Shown here: in pieces, positions 26,587 to 36,922 of the stretch | How the letters are laid out: every line of letters begins with the position of its first letter | Numbering within the stretch: the stretch's first letter is position 1 | Source: Phenylobacterium soli | GTDB lineage: Bacteria; Pseudomonadota; Alphaproteobacteria; Caulobacterales; Caulobacteraceae | Reading direction: 5' to 3' | Assembly (NCBI RefSeq): GCF_003254475.1 | Contig: NZ_QFYQ01000003.1 | Coordinates: forward strand, 1 to 64,000 | DNA: 64,000 nt | The notes under the pieces: model-generated | Told to the model about the DNA's origin: nothing | Database searches by the model: none | The model's input: only the letters and a program-made list of their open reading frames with translations | Made by a program: the position numbers and the translations under genes

Positions 26587-27765
26587 TTACAGCGCTTCGA
26601 CGATGGTCACGTTGGCGAGACCGCCGCCTTCGCACATGGTCTGCAGGCCGTAGCGCTTGCCGCGCTTCTTGAGCGCGTAGAGCAGGGTCGACATCAGCTT
26701 GGTGCCGGAGGCGCCGAGCGGGTGGCCAAGGGCGATCGCGCCGCCGTTGACGTTGATGCGGGCCGGGTCGGCGTTCAGGTGCTGGGCGAAGGCGACCGGC
26801 ACCGAGGCGAAGGCCTCGTTGACCTCGAAGAGGTCGATGTCGTCGATCTTCATGCCGGCCTTCTGCAGGGCGCGGGCGGTGGCCGGGATCGGGGCTTCCA
26901 GCATGATCACCGGGTCATGGCCCATCACCGACATGTGGTGGACGCGGGCCAGCGGCGTCAGGTTGAACTCCTTCAGCGCCTTCTCCGACACGACCATCAC
27001 GCCCGAGGCGCCGTCGCAGATCTGGCTGGAGGTGGCGGCGGTGATGCGGCCGCCTTCGCGCAGCAGCTTCACGCCCTTCATGCCCTCGAGCGAGACGTCG
27101 AAGCGGATGCCCTCGTCCACGTCGTGGCGGACGGTGTTACCCTCGGCGTCCTTGCCGTCGACGGCGACGATCTCGTCCTTGAAGGCGCCGGCCTGGGTGG
27201 CCGCGATGCCGCGCTGGTGCGAGGTGTAGCCGAACTCGTCGAGCTGGTCCTTGGTCAGGCCGTACTTCTCGGCGACCATCTCGGCGCCCATGAACTGGCT
27301 GAACTGGATGCCCGGATAGCGCTCTTCCTGGCGCGGGCTCTTCGGAACGCCGAAGCCTTCCTTGGCCGGCAGCACGACGGCGAGGCCCATCGGCACGCGG
27401 GTCATGCTCTCGACGCCCGAGGCGATGACCACGTCCATGGTGCCGCTCATCACGGCCTGGGCCGCGAACTGCAGCGCCTGCTGCGAGGAGCCGCACTGGC
27501 GGTCGACCGAGGTGGCCGGCACCGATTCCGGCAGCTTCGACGCGAGGACCGCGTTGCGGGCGATGTTGGTGGACTGCTCGCCCACCTGGCCCACGCAGCC
27601 CATGATCACGTCCTCGATCCGGCTCGGATCCATGCCGGTGCGGTCCACGAGGTCGTTGAGGACCACCGCGGCCAGGTCGGCCGGGTGCCATTCACGAAGA
27701 CGTCCACCCTTGCGACCGCCGGCGGTGCGGGCGGCGGCGACGATATAGGCCTCGGCCATATCCAT
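26587..27765 (-). CDS. Acetyl-CoA C-acetyltransferase / thiolase
   Basis: 392 residues from ATG, exact family length. Nucleophile C91 in VDRQCGSSQQAL, the NEAF motif (EVNEAFASVP), His in GHPLGASGTK and the second Cys in MCEGGGLANV are all present. It condenses or cleaves acetoacetyl-CoA or longer ketoacyl-CoA. It appears monocistronic, with a strong terminator at 26510-26540. It is a different subfamily from the thiolases at 8946 and 35660 (CGSS rather than CGSG around the nucleophile). Confidence 0.94.
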   Translation of the reverse strand: MDMAEAYIVAAARTAGGRKGGRLREWHPADLAAVVLNDLVDRTGMDPSRIEDVIMGCVGQVGEQSTNIARNAVLASKLPESVPATSVDRQCGSSQQALQFAAQAVMSGTMDVVIASGVESMTRVPMGLAVVLPAKEGFGVPKSPRQEERYPGIQFSQFMGAEMVAEKYGLTKDQLDEFGYTSHQRGIAATQAGAFKDEIVAVDGKDAEGNTVRHDVDEGIRFDVSLEGMKGVKLLREGGRITAATSSQICDGASGVMVVSEKALKEFNLTPLARVHHMSVMGHDPVIMLEAPIPATARALQKAGMKIDDIDLFEVNEAFASVPVAFAQHLNADPARINVNGGAIALGHPLGASGTKLMSTLLYALKKRGKRYGLQTMCEGGGLANVTIVEAL

Positions 27766-27843
27766 ACTCCCTTGAGTTCGTCAGAGCGCGGTCAGCGCGT
27801 CGGCGCCCCTCTTAGGAAAGGCGCCGTTGGGGAAGACAACGGC

Positions 27844-28338
27844 TCACCCAAACACCTGTTTTAGGATGCGTTCGAGCCATTCGGCGTCGGTGGCGTCGAA
27901 CGCCGCCGGAGCCTCGGAGTCCACATCGAAGACGGCGATCAGTGCGCCGGTCGCATCGCGCACCGGCACGACGACCTCGCTGGCCGAACGGCTGTCGCAG
28001 GCGATGTGGCCGGGGAAGGCATGTACGTCCTCGACGAGTTGGGTGCGGCCCGTCTCGGCGGCGGTCCCGCAGACGCCGCGGCCGAAGGCGATGCGCAGGC
28101 AGCCGAGGGTGCCCTGGTAGGGGCCGACCACCAGCTCGCGCGGCTTGTCCGGATCGACCACATAGAACCCGGTCCAAAAATAGTGGTCGAAGGTGGCGGC
28201 CAGCATGGAGCACACGGTCGCCATGCGCGCCGTGCGATTGGGCTCGCCCTCCAGCACGGAGGCGATCTCCTCGGCCACCGCGGCGTAGCGCTCGCCCTTG
28301 GAGCCGGTCAGGGTCAGGTCGTTGAAGGCTTCGGCCAT
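27844..28338 (-). CDS. msrC: Free methionine-(R)-sulfoxide reductase (GAF domain)
   Basis: 164 residues from ATG, forming one GAF domain. The three cysteines that define this enzyme family are present at C80 (QGTLGCLRI), C90 (GRGVCGTAA) and C114 (HIACDSRSASE), at the same spacing as 84/94/118 of the E. coli protein. It reduces free methionine-R-sulfoxide with thioredoxin as electron donor, repairing oxidised methionine in the cytoplasm. It appears monocistronic. Confidence 0.92.
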   Translation of the reverse strand: MAEAFNDLTLTGSKGERYAAVAEEIASVLEGEPNRTARMATVCSMLAATFDHYFWTGFYVVDPDKPRELVVGPYQGTLGCLRIAFGRGVCGTAAETGRTQLVEDVHAFPGHIACDSRSASEVVVPVRDATGALIAVFDVDSEAPAAFDATDAEWLERILKQVFG

Positions 28339-28389
28339 GGGACCGATGTAGTGCCGCGAGGGCCGAAGGTCACGCGTCCGCGCGGCACC

Positions 28390-29010
28390 TCAGGCGGAGG
28401 AGTCGAACTCGCCGGCCCACCCGTCATCCGCGGGCTTGTCCCGGGGACCCGGATGCGTCGGCGTCGGGGACAAGGCGGAGGCGGCCGGCCGCAGGTCACT
28501 CGGGGCGTCCGGCTGGCCGGCGCAAGGCGGTCCATGACCTTCCAGGGAGATGAGCTCCAGCTTCAGCGCCTTGCACAGGCGGGCGATGAAGACCTGCGGA
28601 TCGGTGTCCATGAAGCCCGCGGCCTGGGCCTCGGCGTCGAGAATGGCGTCGAGCGCCTCGACCGCGTCGTCGGGATCGACGTCCAGCCGCTCCTTCTCGG
28701 TCCAGACCAGCGCCTCGACGACGCCCTTGATCTCGGCCTTGCGGCGTTCGCGGCGCAGATCGCCGACCTTGGCGAGGTGGAGCTCGGCCTCGCGCCCGTC
28801 GCGATGCCGGTCGGCCTCGAGCTTCGCATCCAGCGCCAGGCTCTGGCGCAGGCCCCGCCCCACCCGATGGAAGGCCTCGGCGAGCCGGACCTTCTCGTCG
28901 GTGTCCTCCGCCGCCAGGGCCGCGCATTGCAGGTCCTCGGCGAGCACCACCGCCATCTCGGCGAACCTGCCGAGCATCCGCATGCGCATTTCGTCGAGGG
29001 CGGGGTTCAT
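28390..29010 (-). CDS. Conserved hypothetical protein, helical
   Basis: 206 residues from the ATG at 29010; an upstream in-frame start at 29160 would add a low-complexity leader and overlap the divergent gene, so I prefer 29010. The sequence is mostly alpha-helical with many charged residues (for example AKVGDLRRERRKAEIKGVVE) and may form coiled coil; the last 40 residues are Pro/Ala-rich and probably disordered. No signal peptide, membrane segment or catalytic motif is visible and I do not recognise the family. Confidence 0.6.
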   Translation of the reverse strand: MNPALDEMRMRMLGRFAEMAVVLAEDLQCAALAAEDTDEKVRLAEAFHRVGRGLRQSLALDAKLEADRHRDGREAELHLAKVGDLRRERRKAEIKGVVEALVWTEKERLDVDPDDAVEALDAILDAEAQAAGFMDTDPQVFIARLCKALKLELISLEGHGPPCAGQPDAPSDLRPAASALSPTPTHPGPRDKPADDGWAGEFDSSA

Positions 29011-29158
29011 TGGAACAAACGTAGAACATTCAAATTGCGGGAGGTCAAGGGATTTCGTGCGCGTCCTCTCGGATGTGAACCGTCCGAAGGTCGGCGAAGG
29101 GTGGCTAGCGGACCTATTTGAGCTTAGGCTTTGCCGCGACCGTAAGCTGGGAACCGGC

Positions 29159-29839
29159 ATGATCCCGCGCGTCGCCTTCGTACTGGTGCTGTGCTCGCTG
29201 GCCGCCGTCGTAGTGGTGGCTGCCGCCGCAGCGGGGCGGTTCGATCGATTGCCGCCACAGCCTTACTTTCCCCGTCAGTTTGCCCAGGCGAGCCTGATGT
29301 ACTGCGATCCGGAGGGAGCGCGGTCCCCGGACCAGGCCCGCGCTGGCGTTCGGTCTGAACAGCTGGTCGATAATCTCGAGGCTAATTGGTTCGGATCGCA
29401 TCTACGGGCCGCGCAGGAGCGGTCCCTGTGGCAACCCGCGAGCGAACTCAGGGGGCGCACGCTGCGATTTCTTTGGCTGCGGTCGTTCCATGCGCCTGCC
29501 GTCATCAGGATCGATGAACCGGCGCGCGGGACGTATTGGCTCACGGCCACCTTGCTGCAGGGCAACGGTGGCTACGAACCGGGCAGGATTGACCGAAGGG
29601 TGACCCGCCGGCTTTCGCCGGAAGAAGCCGAGGCCTACGAAAAAGCCTACAGTCAGCTAGCGAGCCTTCCGAGGATCGGCTGCGGAAACGGAGCGGACGG
29701 TTCGGAGTGGATCATCGAGACTAGGGACCAGGGCCGTTACAGCCTGCTCAAGCGCTGGACACCCGCATCAGGGACTTTCCATGACCTTGGCGTCTTGTTG
29801 ATTGGCTTCACGGGGTGGAACCCGAAGCCGATCTACTGA
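29159..29839 (+). CDS. Hypothetical membrane-anchored or exported protein
   Basis: 226 residues from ATG. An N-terminal hydrophobic segment (VAFVLVLCSLAAVVVVAAAA, about residues 5-24) is a signal peptide or anchor, so the rest is probably periplasmic. The remainder has no motif I know. Base composition is visibly less GC-rich and codon choice less biased than in neighbouring genes, consistent with recent acquisition or weak expression. It is divergent from the gene at 28390 and ends in a repeat-containing spacer. Confidence 0.55.
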   Translation: MIPRVAFVLVLCSLAAVVVVAAAAAGRFDRLPPQPYFPRQFAQASLMYCDPEGARSPDQARAGVRSEQLVDNLEANWFGSHLRAAQERSLWQPASELRGRTLRFLWLRSFHAPAVIRIDEPARGTYWLTATLLQGNGGYEPGRIDRRVTRRLSPEEAEAYEKAYSQLASLPRIGCGNGADGSEWIIETRDQGRYSLLKRWTPASGTFHDLGVLLIGFTGWNPKPIY

Positions 29840-29862
29840 TGCGGCCGCCGAGGTCGGTTGTT

Positions 29863-29911
29863 CCCCCTCATCCGACAGCTTCGCTGACACCTCTCCCGCA
29901 AGCGGAAAAGG
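29863..29911. repeat. Intergenic repeat, type A copy 2
   Basis: Begins CCCCCTCATCCGACAGCTTC and is alignable over its length with 26534-26582, with scattered substitutions and a one-base gap. It lies between convergent genes. Confidence 0.6.
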
Positions 29912-29964
29912 ATCGGTCATGTGCGTCCGGGGCCAAGGCCACGCCTGGCCGGGTCGCTGAGCCG

Positions 29965-30009
29965 CCCTCTCCCGCCTCTCCCATCGCTACGCCTGGGAGA
30001 GGAGGAGAG
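29965..30009. repeat. Intergenic palindromic repeat, type B copy 1
   Basis: CCTCTCCCA and TGGGAGAGG arms are recognisable here with a shorter and slightly altered spacer; the element matches the one at 33621-33671. It lies just past the 3' ends of two convergent genes and may serve as a bidirectional terminator. Confidence 0.6.
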
Positions 30010-30339
30010 TCAGCGTGTCGACACCGGCTTGAAGCCGTCGCAGTCCTTGTCGGCGGGGTGGTCGGCGCACCAGAGGGAGCGGGCGCTGATGTGGTCGAGT
30101 TCCCGGAAGACCGCGTCGGACCGGGCCTTGGGCTTCTGGGCCGTGAGCGGGTCGTTGATCAGCTGGTGCAGCTTGTCGAGCATCTCGGCGGTCGGCTGCA
30201 TGTTGACGAGCTCGGCCTGGGACTGGCCCAGGGTCTTCAGATAGCGGATGTCGGCCGGAGTCAGCGGTGACGGGTCGGCCGCGTGGGCCGCCGTGACCGC
30301 GGAGAAGACCAGCAACACCGCCAACGCAGCGTGGCGCAT
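30010..30339 (-). CDS. Small secreted protein of unknown function
   Basis: 109 residues from ATG. A signal peptide (AALAVLLVFSAVTAAHA, cleavage before ADPS) precedes an alpha-helical domain of about 85 residues with two Cys near the end (WCADHPADKDCDGF) that could form a disulfide in the periplasm. No family recognised. Monocistronic. Confidence 0.65.
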   Translation of the reverse strand: MRHAALAVLLVFSAVTAAHAADPSPLTPADIRYLKTLGQSQAELVNMQPTAEMLDKLHQLINDPLTAQKPKARSDAVFRELDHISARSLWCADHPADKDCDGFKPVSTR

Positions 30340-30505
30340 CGTCGCCTCCCTTCGGATCGGCTCTTCTGAGCGTCTGGAGCGCGCTTCCGACGGGACTCAG
30401 GCCCCGCGGGCTCGGCCGATCACAGGATAAGAACGCTGGTCCTCGAACCTGAGTCCGTCAAGCTTTCTGCGCAACCCCCTGGCGAGGCTCTCCGTGAGGT
30501 CTTCC

Positions 30506-31453
30506 TCAGGCGGCGCTGGCGAGCTTCTTCTTCACCGCGCGCTGGAGGTCGCGCATGACCCGCGCCGCCAGGGCCGCATCGCCCTGCGGCGCGCCGAGCA
30601 GGGCGCCGATGGCGTCGAAATGGACCTCGAGCACCGCCGGATCGCAGGCGGCCGCCCCGCCCATGGCGTCGGCGTAGTCGAGCATCGACTGGGCCACCTT
30701 CTCGACCATCGGGTCGCGGACCTGGCGGGCGCGGAAGCGGGTGTGCTGCATGACCCGGTGGGTCATCTGCAGGGTCTCGCGGTCCATGCCGCCGCGGGTG
30801 CGGATCAGCCGGCGCAGGGCCTCAAGCTCGACCCCGATGGTCTCGCGGGTGGCGTCGCGCTCGCCGCGGTCGACCACCTCGGCAGGGTCGCCGGCCCGGC
30901 GCAGCGGGCCGGAGTAGCTGATCTCCACCCGCCGCCGGCGGTCGGGGCCGATGTACTTGTCGGAGACGATGAAGTCCCGCGGCCGGGTCAGGACGAGCTG
31001 GATGCGCGAGATCACCGAGGCCGGGGTGAAGGGCTTGATGACGAACTCGTTGACCCCGGCCCGGCGGGCGAGCTCGACCTCCCCCTGGCTGCGGGCGGCG
31101 GTGAGCATGATCACCGGCAGGCGCGGATTGGGCACCATGCGGTCCCGGACCACCGCCGCGCGGCGGATCGAGCGGGTGAGCTCCAGCCCGTCCATCAGCG
31201 GCATCTTCCAGTCGGTGAACAGGATGTGCGGGTCCCAGGCCTTGAGCAGCTCGCGGGCGCGCAGGCCGTCGCCGGCGCGCTCCACCTGCCCCACCCCGGC
31301 GGCGCGCAGGACATCGAAGATCAGCCGCGCGGTGACGGCGTGGTCGTCGGCCACCAGGACCTTGAGCCCGCCGAGATCGGCCGGGCGCAGGCTGGTGCTG
31401 GGAAGGGTGCGGGAGGGGGCCATGGACAGGTTACGCGGCTGAAACCGAGCCAC
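30506..31453 (-). CDS. Response regulator with receiver domain and uncharacterised C-terminal region
   Basis: 315 residues from GTG at 31453; an ATG at 31423 would give 305 and is a real alternative. The receiver domain occupies about residues 30-150 with the acidic pocket VADDH, phosphoacceptor D81 (FTDWKMPLMDG), Thr in MLTAAR and Lys in FVIKPF. After it comes a basic linker (GPDRRRRVE, as in other Caulobacteraceae regulators) and about 140 mostly helical residues with no DNA-binding or GGDEF motif. Output is therefore unclear, possibly protein-protein. No kinase is adjacent; the hybrid kinase at 33672 is the nearest candidate. Confidence 0.85.
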   Translation of the reverse strand: MARFQPRNLSMAPSRTLPSTSLRPADLGGLKVLVADDHAVTARLIFDVLRAAGVGQVERAGDGLRARELLKAWDPHILFTDWKMPLMDGLELTRSIRRAAVVRDRMVPNPRLPVIMLTAARSQGEVELARRAGVNEFVIKPFTPASVISRIQLVLTRPRDFIVSDKYIGPDRRRRVEISYSGPLRRAGDPAEVVDRGERDATRETIGVELEALRRLIRTRGGMDRETLQMTHRVMQHTRFRARQVRDPMVEKVAQSMLDYADAMGGAAACDPAVLEVHFDAIGALLGAPQGDAALAARVMRDLQRAVKKKLASAA

Positions 31454-31559
31454 GCTTGACCGCCGGGCCTTGACGGTCCGTTTATGCCGGGCCGGCGCGT
31501 CGAGCCGGCATACTCATTTCGAGTAACGGGCCGTGTAACGGGCCGTGTTTGGGGGTTCC

Positions 31560-33611
31560 ATGCGTCTTTCCGTGCTGCTCGCCGCCGCGTCTGTCGCGAC
31601 GGCCGTTCCTGTCGCCGTTCCCGCCTGGGCCCAGGTGGCGGAGGGCCCTGCGCGGAGCTTCGCGCCGCGGGACCTCTTCGGCCTGCGCGCCGCCTCCGAT
31701 CCGCAGGTCCGTCCCGACGGCGGCCAGGTGGCCTATGTGCGGCTGACCAACGACATCATGAGCGACAGCACCAAGCCGTCGATCTGGCTGGTGGACCTGG
31801 CGACCGGCGCCCAGTCGCCGCTGATCGCCGACGACAACGCCAACATGACGCCGCGCTGGTCGCCGGACGGGACGCGCCTCGCCTATGTGGTCGCCGGGGC
31901 CGGCGGACCGCCGCAACTCTACGTCCGCTGGATGGCCAGCGGCCGGTCGGCGAAGGTCGCCACGCTGGAGCAGGCGCCGAACCAGATCGCCTGGTCGCCG
32001 GACAGCAAGACGCTGGCCTTCACCATGCTGGTGCTCGACGAGGGCAAGCCGCTGGGCGCGCCGATCGCCCGGCCCGAGGGCGCCAAGTGGGCGGAGCCGC
32101 TGAAAGTCATCGACCGGCTGACCTACCGGGCCGACGGGGCCGGCTACCTCAAGCCCGGCTACCGGCACATCTTCACGGTGTCGGCCGACGGCGGCCAGCC
32201 GCGGCAGATCACCTTCGGCAAGTACGACGAGGCCGGCCCGATCCGCTTCGACCGCGACGGGCGCTCGATCGTGTTCTCCAGCAACCGCGCCGAGGACCGC
32301 GAGCGCGACCCCGGCGAGAGCGACATCTGGCGCGTCTCCCTGGCCGACGGGACCTTGAGCCGGCTCACCGACCGCAAGGGGCCGGACGCGCAGCCGGCGC
32401 TCTCCCCCGACGGCACGAAGATCGCCTACGTCGGCTACGACGACCGGATCCGCGGCTATGAGAACAGCCGGCTCTACGTCATGGACCGCGACGGCAAGAA
32501 CCGGCGCGTCCTGACCGGCGGGCTCGACCGCTCGGTGGGCGCCCCGCAGTGGGCGGCGGACGGGCGCAGCATCTACGTCCAGTACGAGGACCACGGGCTC
32601 GGCAAGGTGGCCCGGGTGAGCCTCGACGGGAAACTCGCCGACGTGGCGAGCGGGCTCGCGGGGGCGGAGGAGCTGGACCGGCCCTACACCGGCGGCGACT
32701 ACGACCAGGCGCGCGGGGTGGTGGCCTTCACCCAGGGCGGCCCCGACCAGCCGCCGGACCTGGCCGTGGCGCGCGGCGGCAAGGTGAGCCGCCTGACGCG
32801 GCTGAACGAGGACCTCTTCGCCGGCAAGACCCTGGCGAAGGTGGAGGCGATGCCGGTGGTCTCGGCCTATGACAAGAAGCCGATCGACGCCTGGATCGTG
32901 ACCCCGCCGAACTTCGATCCGCAGAAGAAGTATCCGCTGATCCTGGAGATCCACGGCGGGCCGTTCGCGGCCTACGGCCCCTACTTCTCGACCGACGATC
33001 AGCTCTATGCGGCGGCCGGCTATGTGGTGGTCTACGCCAATCCGCGGGGCTCGACCTCCTACGGCGACGCCTTCGCCAATGAGATCGACCGCAACTACCC
33101 GAGCCACGACTACGACGACCTGATGAGCGTGGTCGACACCGCCGTCGCCAAGGGCTTCGTCGACGAGAACCGGCTCTATGTGACCGGCGGCTCGGGCGGC
33201 GGGGCGCTGACCGCCTGGATCGTCGGCAAGACCCATCGCTTCCGCGCGGCGGCGGCGCAGAAGCCGGTGATCAACTGGACGAGCGAGGTGCTGACCGTCG
33301 ACGGCTACAACTTCATGGCCAAGTACTGGTTCGGGAAGATGCCGTGGGAGGACCCGCAGGGCTATTGGGCGCGCTCGCCGCTGTCGCTGGTCGGCAATGT
33401 GACGACTCCGACCCTGGTTGTGGTGGGCGAGCAGGACTTCCGCACCCCGCCGCCGGAATCCGAGCAGTTCTACCAGGCCCTGCAGCTGCGCGGCGTGCCG
33501 ACGGCGCTCGTCCGCGTGCCGGGCGCGAGCCACGGCGGCCTGGCGGCCCGCCCGAGCCAGGCCGGCGCCAAGGCCAACGCGATCCTCGGGTGGTTCGAGC
33601 GGTATCGGTAG
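31560..33611 (+). CDS. S9 family peptidase (prolyl oligopeptidase type), secreted
   Basis: 683 residues from the ATG at 31560, which gives a clean signal peptide ending PAWA-Q; a GTG at 31545 would only lengthen it. Residues about 40-400 are WD40-like PD40 propeller repeats (for example MTPRWSPDGTRLAYV). The C-terminal alpha/beta-hydrolase domain has nucleophile S545 in GGSGGG, an Asp in EQDFRTPP (about 626) and His in GASHGG (about 658). It is a periplasmic or secreted dipeptidyl/acylaminoacyl peptidase. A 12-base direct repeat TAACGGGCCGTG lies just upstream at about 31523-31547. Confidence 0.92.
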   Translation: MRLSVLLAAASVATAVPVAVPAWAQVAEGPARSFAPRDLFGLRAASDPQVRPDGGQVAYVRLTNDIMSDSTKPSIWLVDLATGAQSPLIADDNANMTPRWSPDGTRLAYVVAGAGGPPQLYVRWMASGRSAKVATLEQAPNQIAWSPDSKTLAFTMLVLDEGKPLGAPIARPEGAKWAEPLKVIDRLTYRADGAGYLKPGYRHIFTVSADGGQPRQITFGKYDEAGPIRFDRDGRSIVFSSNRAEDRERDPGESDIWRVSLADGTLSRLTDRKGPDAQPALSPDGTKIAYVGYDDRIRGYENSRLYVMDRDGKNRRVLTGGLDRSVGAPQWAADGRSIYVQYEDHGLGKVARVSLDGKLADVASGLAGAEELDRPYTGGDYDQARGVVAFTQGGPDQPPDLAVARGGKVSRLTRLNEDLFAGKTLAKVEAMPVVSAYDKKPIDAWIVTPPNFDPQKKYPLILEIHGGPFAAYGPYFSTDDQLYAAAGYVVVYANPRGSTSYGDAFANEIDRNYPSHDYDDLMSVVDTAVAKGFVDENRLYVTGGSGGGALTAWIVGKTHRFRAAAAQKPVINWTSEVLTVDGYNFMAKYWFGKMPWEDPQGYWARSPLSLVGNVTTPTLVVVGEQDFRTPPPESEQFYQALQLRGVPTALVRVPGASHGGLAARPSQAGAKANAILGWFERYR

Positions 33612-33620
33612 TCCAAGCAT

Positions 33621-33671
33621 CCTCTCCCGGCCTCTCCCACAGCGCTGCGCGCCTGGGAGAGGAGAAGGGTG
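33621..33671. repeat. Intergenic palindromic repeat, type B copy 2
   Basis: Perfect 9-bp arms CCTCTCCCA and TGGGAGAGG enclose a GC-rich spacer, followed by GAGAAGGGT. It fills the gap between the convergent S9 peptidase and histidine kinase genes. Similar to 29965-30009. Possible bidirectional terminator or REP-type element. Confidence 0.65.
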
Positions 33672-35450
<1,779 letters not shown>

Positions 35451-35659
35451 CAGCCGCCTCCCCCCGTTATTTGGGCGGAAAGCTGCCGCGCCTTGGTTAA
35501 CCGCGCGTCAAAGTTGGGGAAATTGCCCCTGCACGGCCCGCGACAGAGCGTCGCCGCATTTTCAACAGCCACTGGACTGACGCTAGGGCCACCGGTCAAA
35601 ACACCTGTTCGAAGGTCCGGCGTCCGCCGGCCCCGCGGAGCTGACACGAGGACAAGACC

Positions 35660-36910
35660 ATGCCGGAAGCCCTGATCATCGACGCCTGCCGGACCCCGCG
35701 AGGGATCGGCAAGGTGGGCAAGGGCGCGCTCGCCGACTTCCACCCGCAGCACCTGGCCGCCACGGTGCTGAAGGCGTTGAAGGAGCGCAACAACCTGAAC
35801 ACCGCCGAAGTCGACGACGTGATCTGGGGCACCTCGTCCCAGCGCGGCAAGCAAGGGGGCGACCTCGGCCGCATGTCGGCGCTGGACGCCGGCTTCGACA
35901 TCAAGGCCAGCGGCGTGACCCTGGACCGCTTCTGCGGCTCGGGCATCACCTCGGTGAACCTGGCGGCCGCCATGATCATGTCGGGGATGGAAGACCTCGT
36001 CATCGGCGGCGGCACCGAAATGATGTCCTACACGGCGGCGACCGCGGCCCAGCGCGACCCGCGCGAAGGCCCGCCGCTGATGGACGCCGGCAACACCCAC
36101 CTGCGCAAGCTGCACCCGCAGTCGCACCAGGGCATCTGCGCCGACGCCATCGCCACCATGGAAGGCATCACCCGCCAGGCGCTCGACGAGCTCGCCCTGG
36201 TCAGCCAGCAGCGCGCCGACGTGGCCATCAAGGAAGGCCGCTTCAAGAAGTCGCTGGTGCCGGTGCTTCGTGAGGACGGCAGCGTCGCCCTCGACCACGA
36301 GGAATTCCCCCGCCCGCAGACCACGATGGAAGGCCTGTCGGCCCTGAAGCCCTCGTTCGAGGCCATGGCCAACGTGCCGCTGGACGAGAACGGCACGACC
36401 TTCGCGGGCCTGATCAACCAGGTCTATCCGGACCTGAAGATCCAGCACTTCCACCACGCCGGGAACTCCTCGGGCGTCGTCGACGGCGCCGGCGCGGTGC
36501 TGCTGGCCTCGGAAAGCTACGCCAAGAAGCACGGCCTGAAGCCGCGCGCCCGGATCGTCGCCATGGCCAACATGGGCGACAGCCCGACGCTGATGCTGAA
36601 CGCGCCGGTGCCGGCGGCGAAGAAGGTCCTGGCCAAGGCCGGCCTGACCGTCGACGACATCGACCTGTGGGAGATCAACGAGGCCTTCTCGGTGGTCGCC
36701 GAGAAGTTCATCCGCGACCTCAAGCTCGACCGCGAGAAGGTCAATGTGAACGGCGGCGCCATGGCCCTCGGCCACCCGATCGGCGCCACCGGCTCGATCC
36801 TCATCGGCACCGTGCTCGACGAGCTGGAGCGCCGTGAGCAGCGCTACGGCCTGGTCACCATGTGCGCCGCCGGCGGCATGGCTCCGGCCATCATCATCGA
36901 GCGCATCTAA
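35660..36910 (+). CDS. Acetyl-CoA C-acyltransferase (thiolase)
   Basis: 416 residues from ATG. Nucleophile C92 in LDRFCGSGITS, NEAF (EINEAFSVVA), His in GHPIGATGS and Cys in MCAAGGMA are intact. It is followed 12 bases later by an AtuA-family gene on the same strand, so the two form an operon and the thiolase may act late in the breakdown of a branched or terpenoid acyl-CoA. The exact substrate cannot be read from the sequence. Confidence 0.92.
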   Translation: MPEALIIDACRTPRGIGKVGKGALADFHPQHLAATVLKALKERNNLNTAEVDDVIWGTSSQRGKQGGDLGRMSALDAGFDIKASGVTLDRFCGSGITSVNLAAAMIMSGMEDLVIGGGTEMMSYTAATAAQRDPREGPPLMDAGNTHLRKLHPQSHQGICADAIATMEGITRQALDELALVSQQRADVAIKEGRFKKSLVPVLREDGSVALDHEEFPRPQTTMEGLSALKPSFEAMANVPLDENGTTFAGLINQVYPDLKIQHFHHAGNSSGVVDGAGAVLLASESYAKKHGLKPRARIVAMANMGDSPTLMLNAPVPAAKKVLAKAGLTVDDIDLWEINEAFSVVAEKFIRDLKLDREKVNVNGGAMALGHPIGATGSILIGTVLDELERREQRYGLVTMCAAGGMAPAIIIERI

Positions 36911-36922
36911 GCGGTAGAGCCT

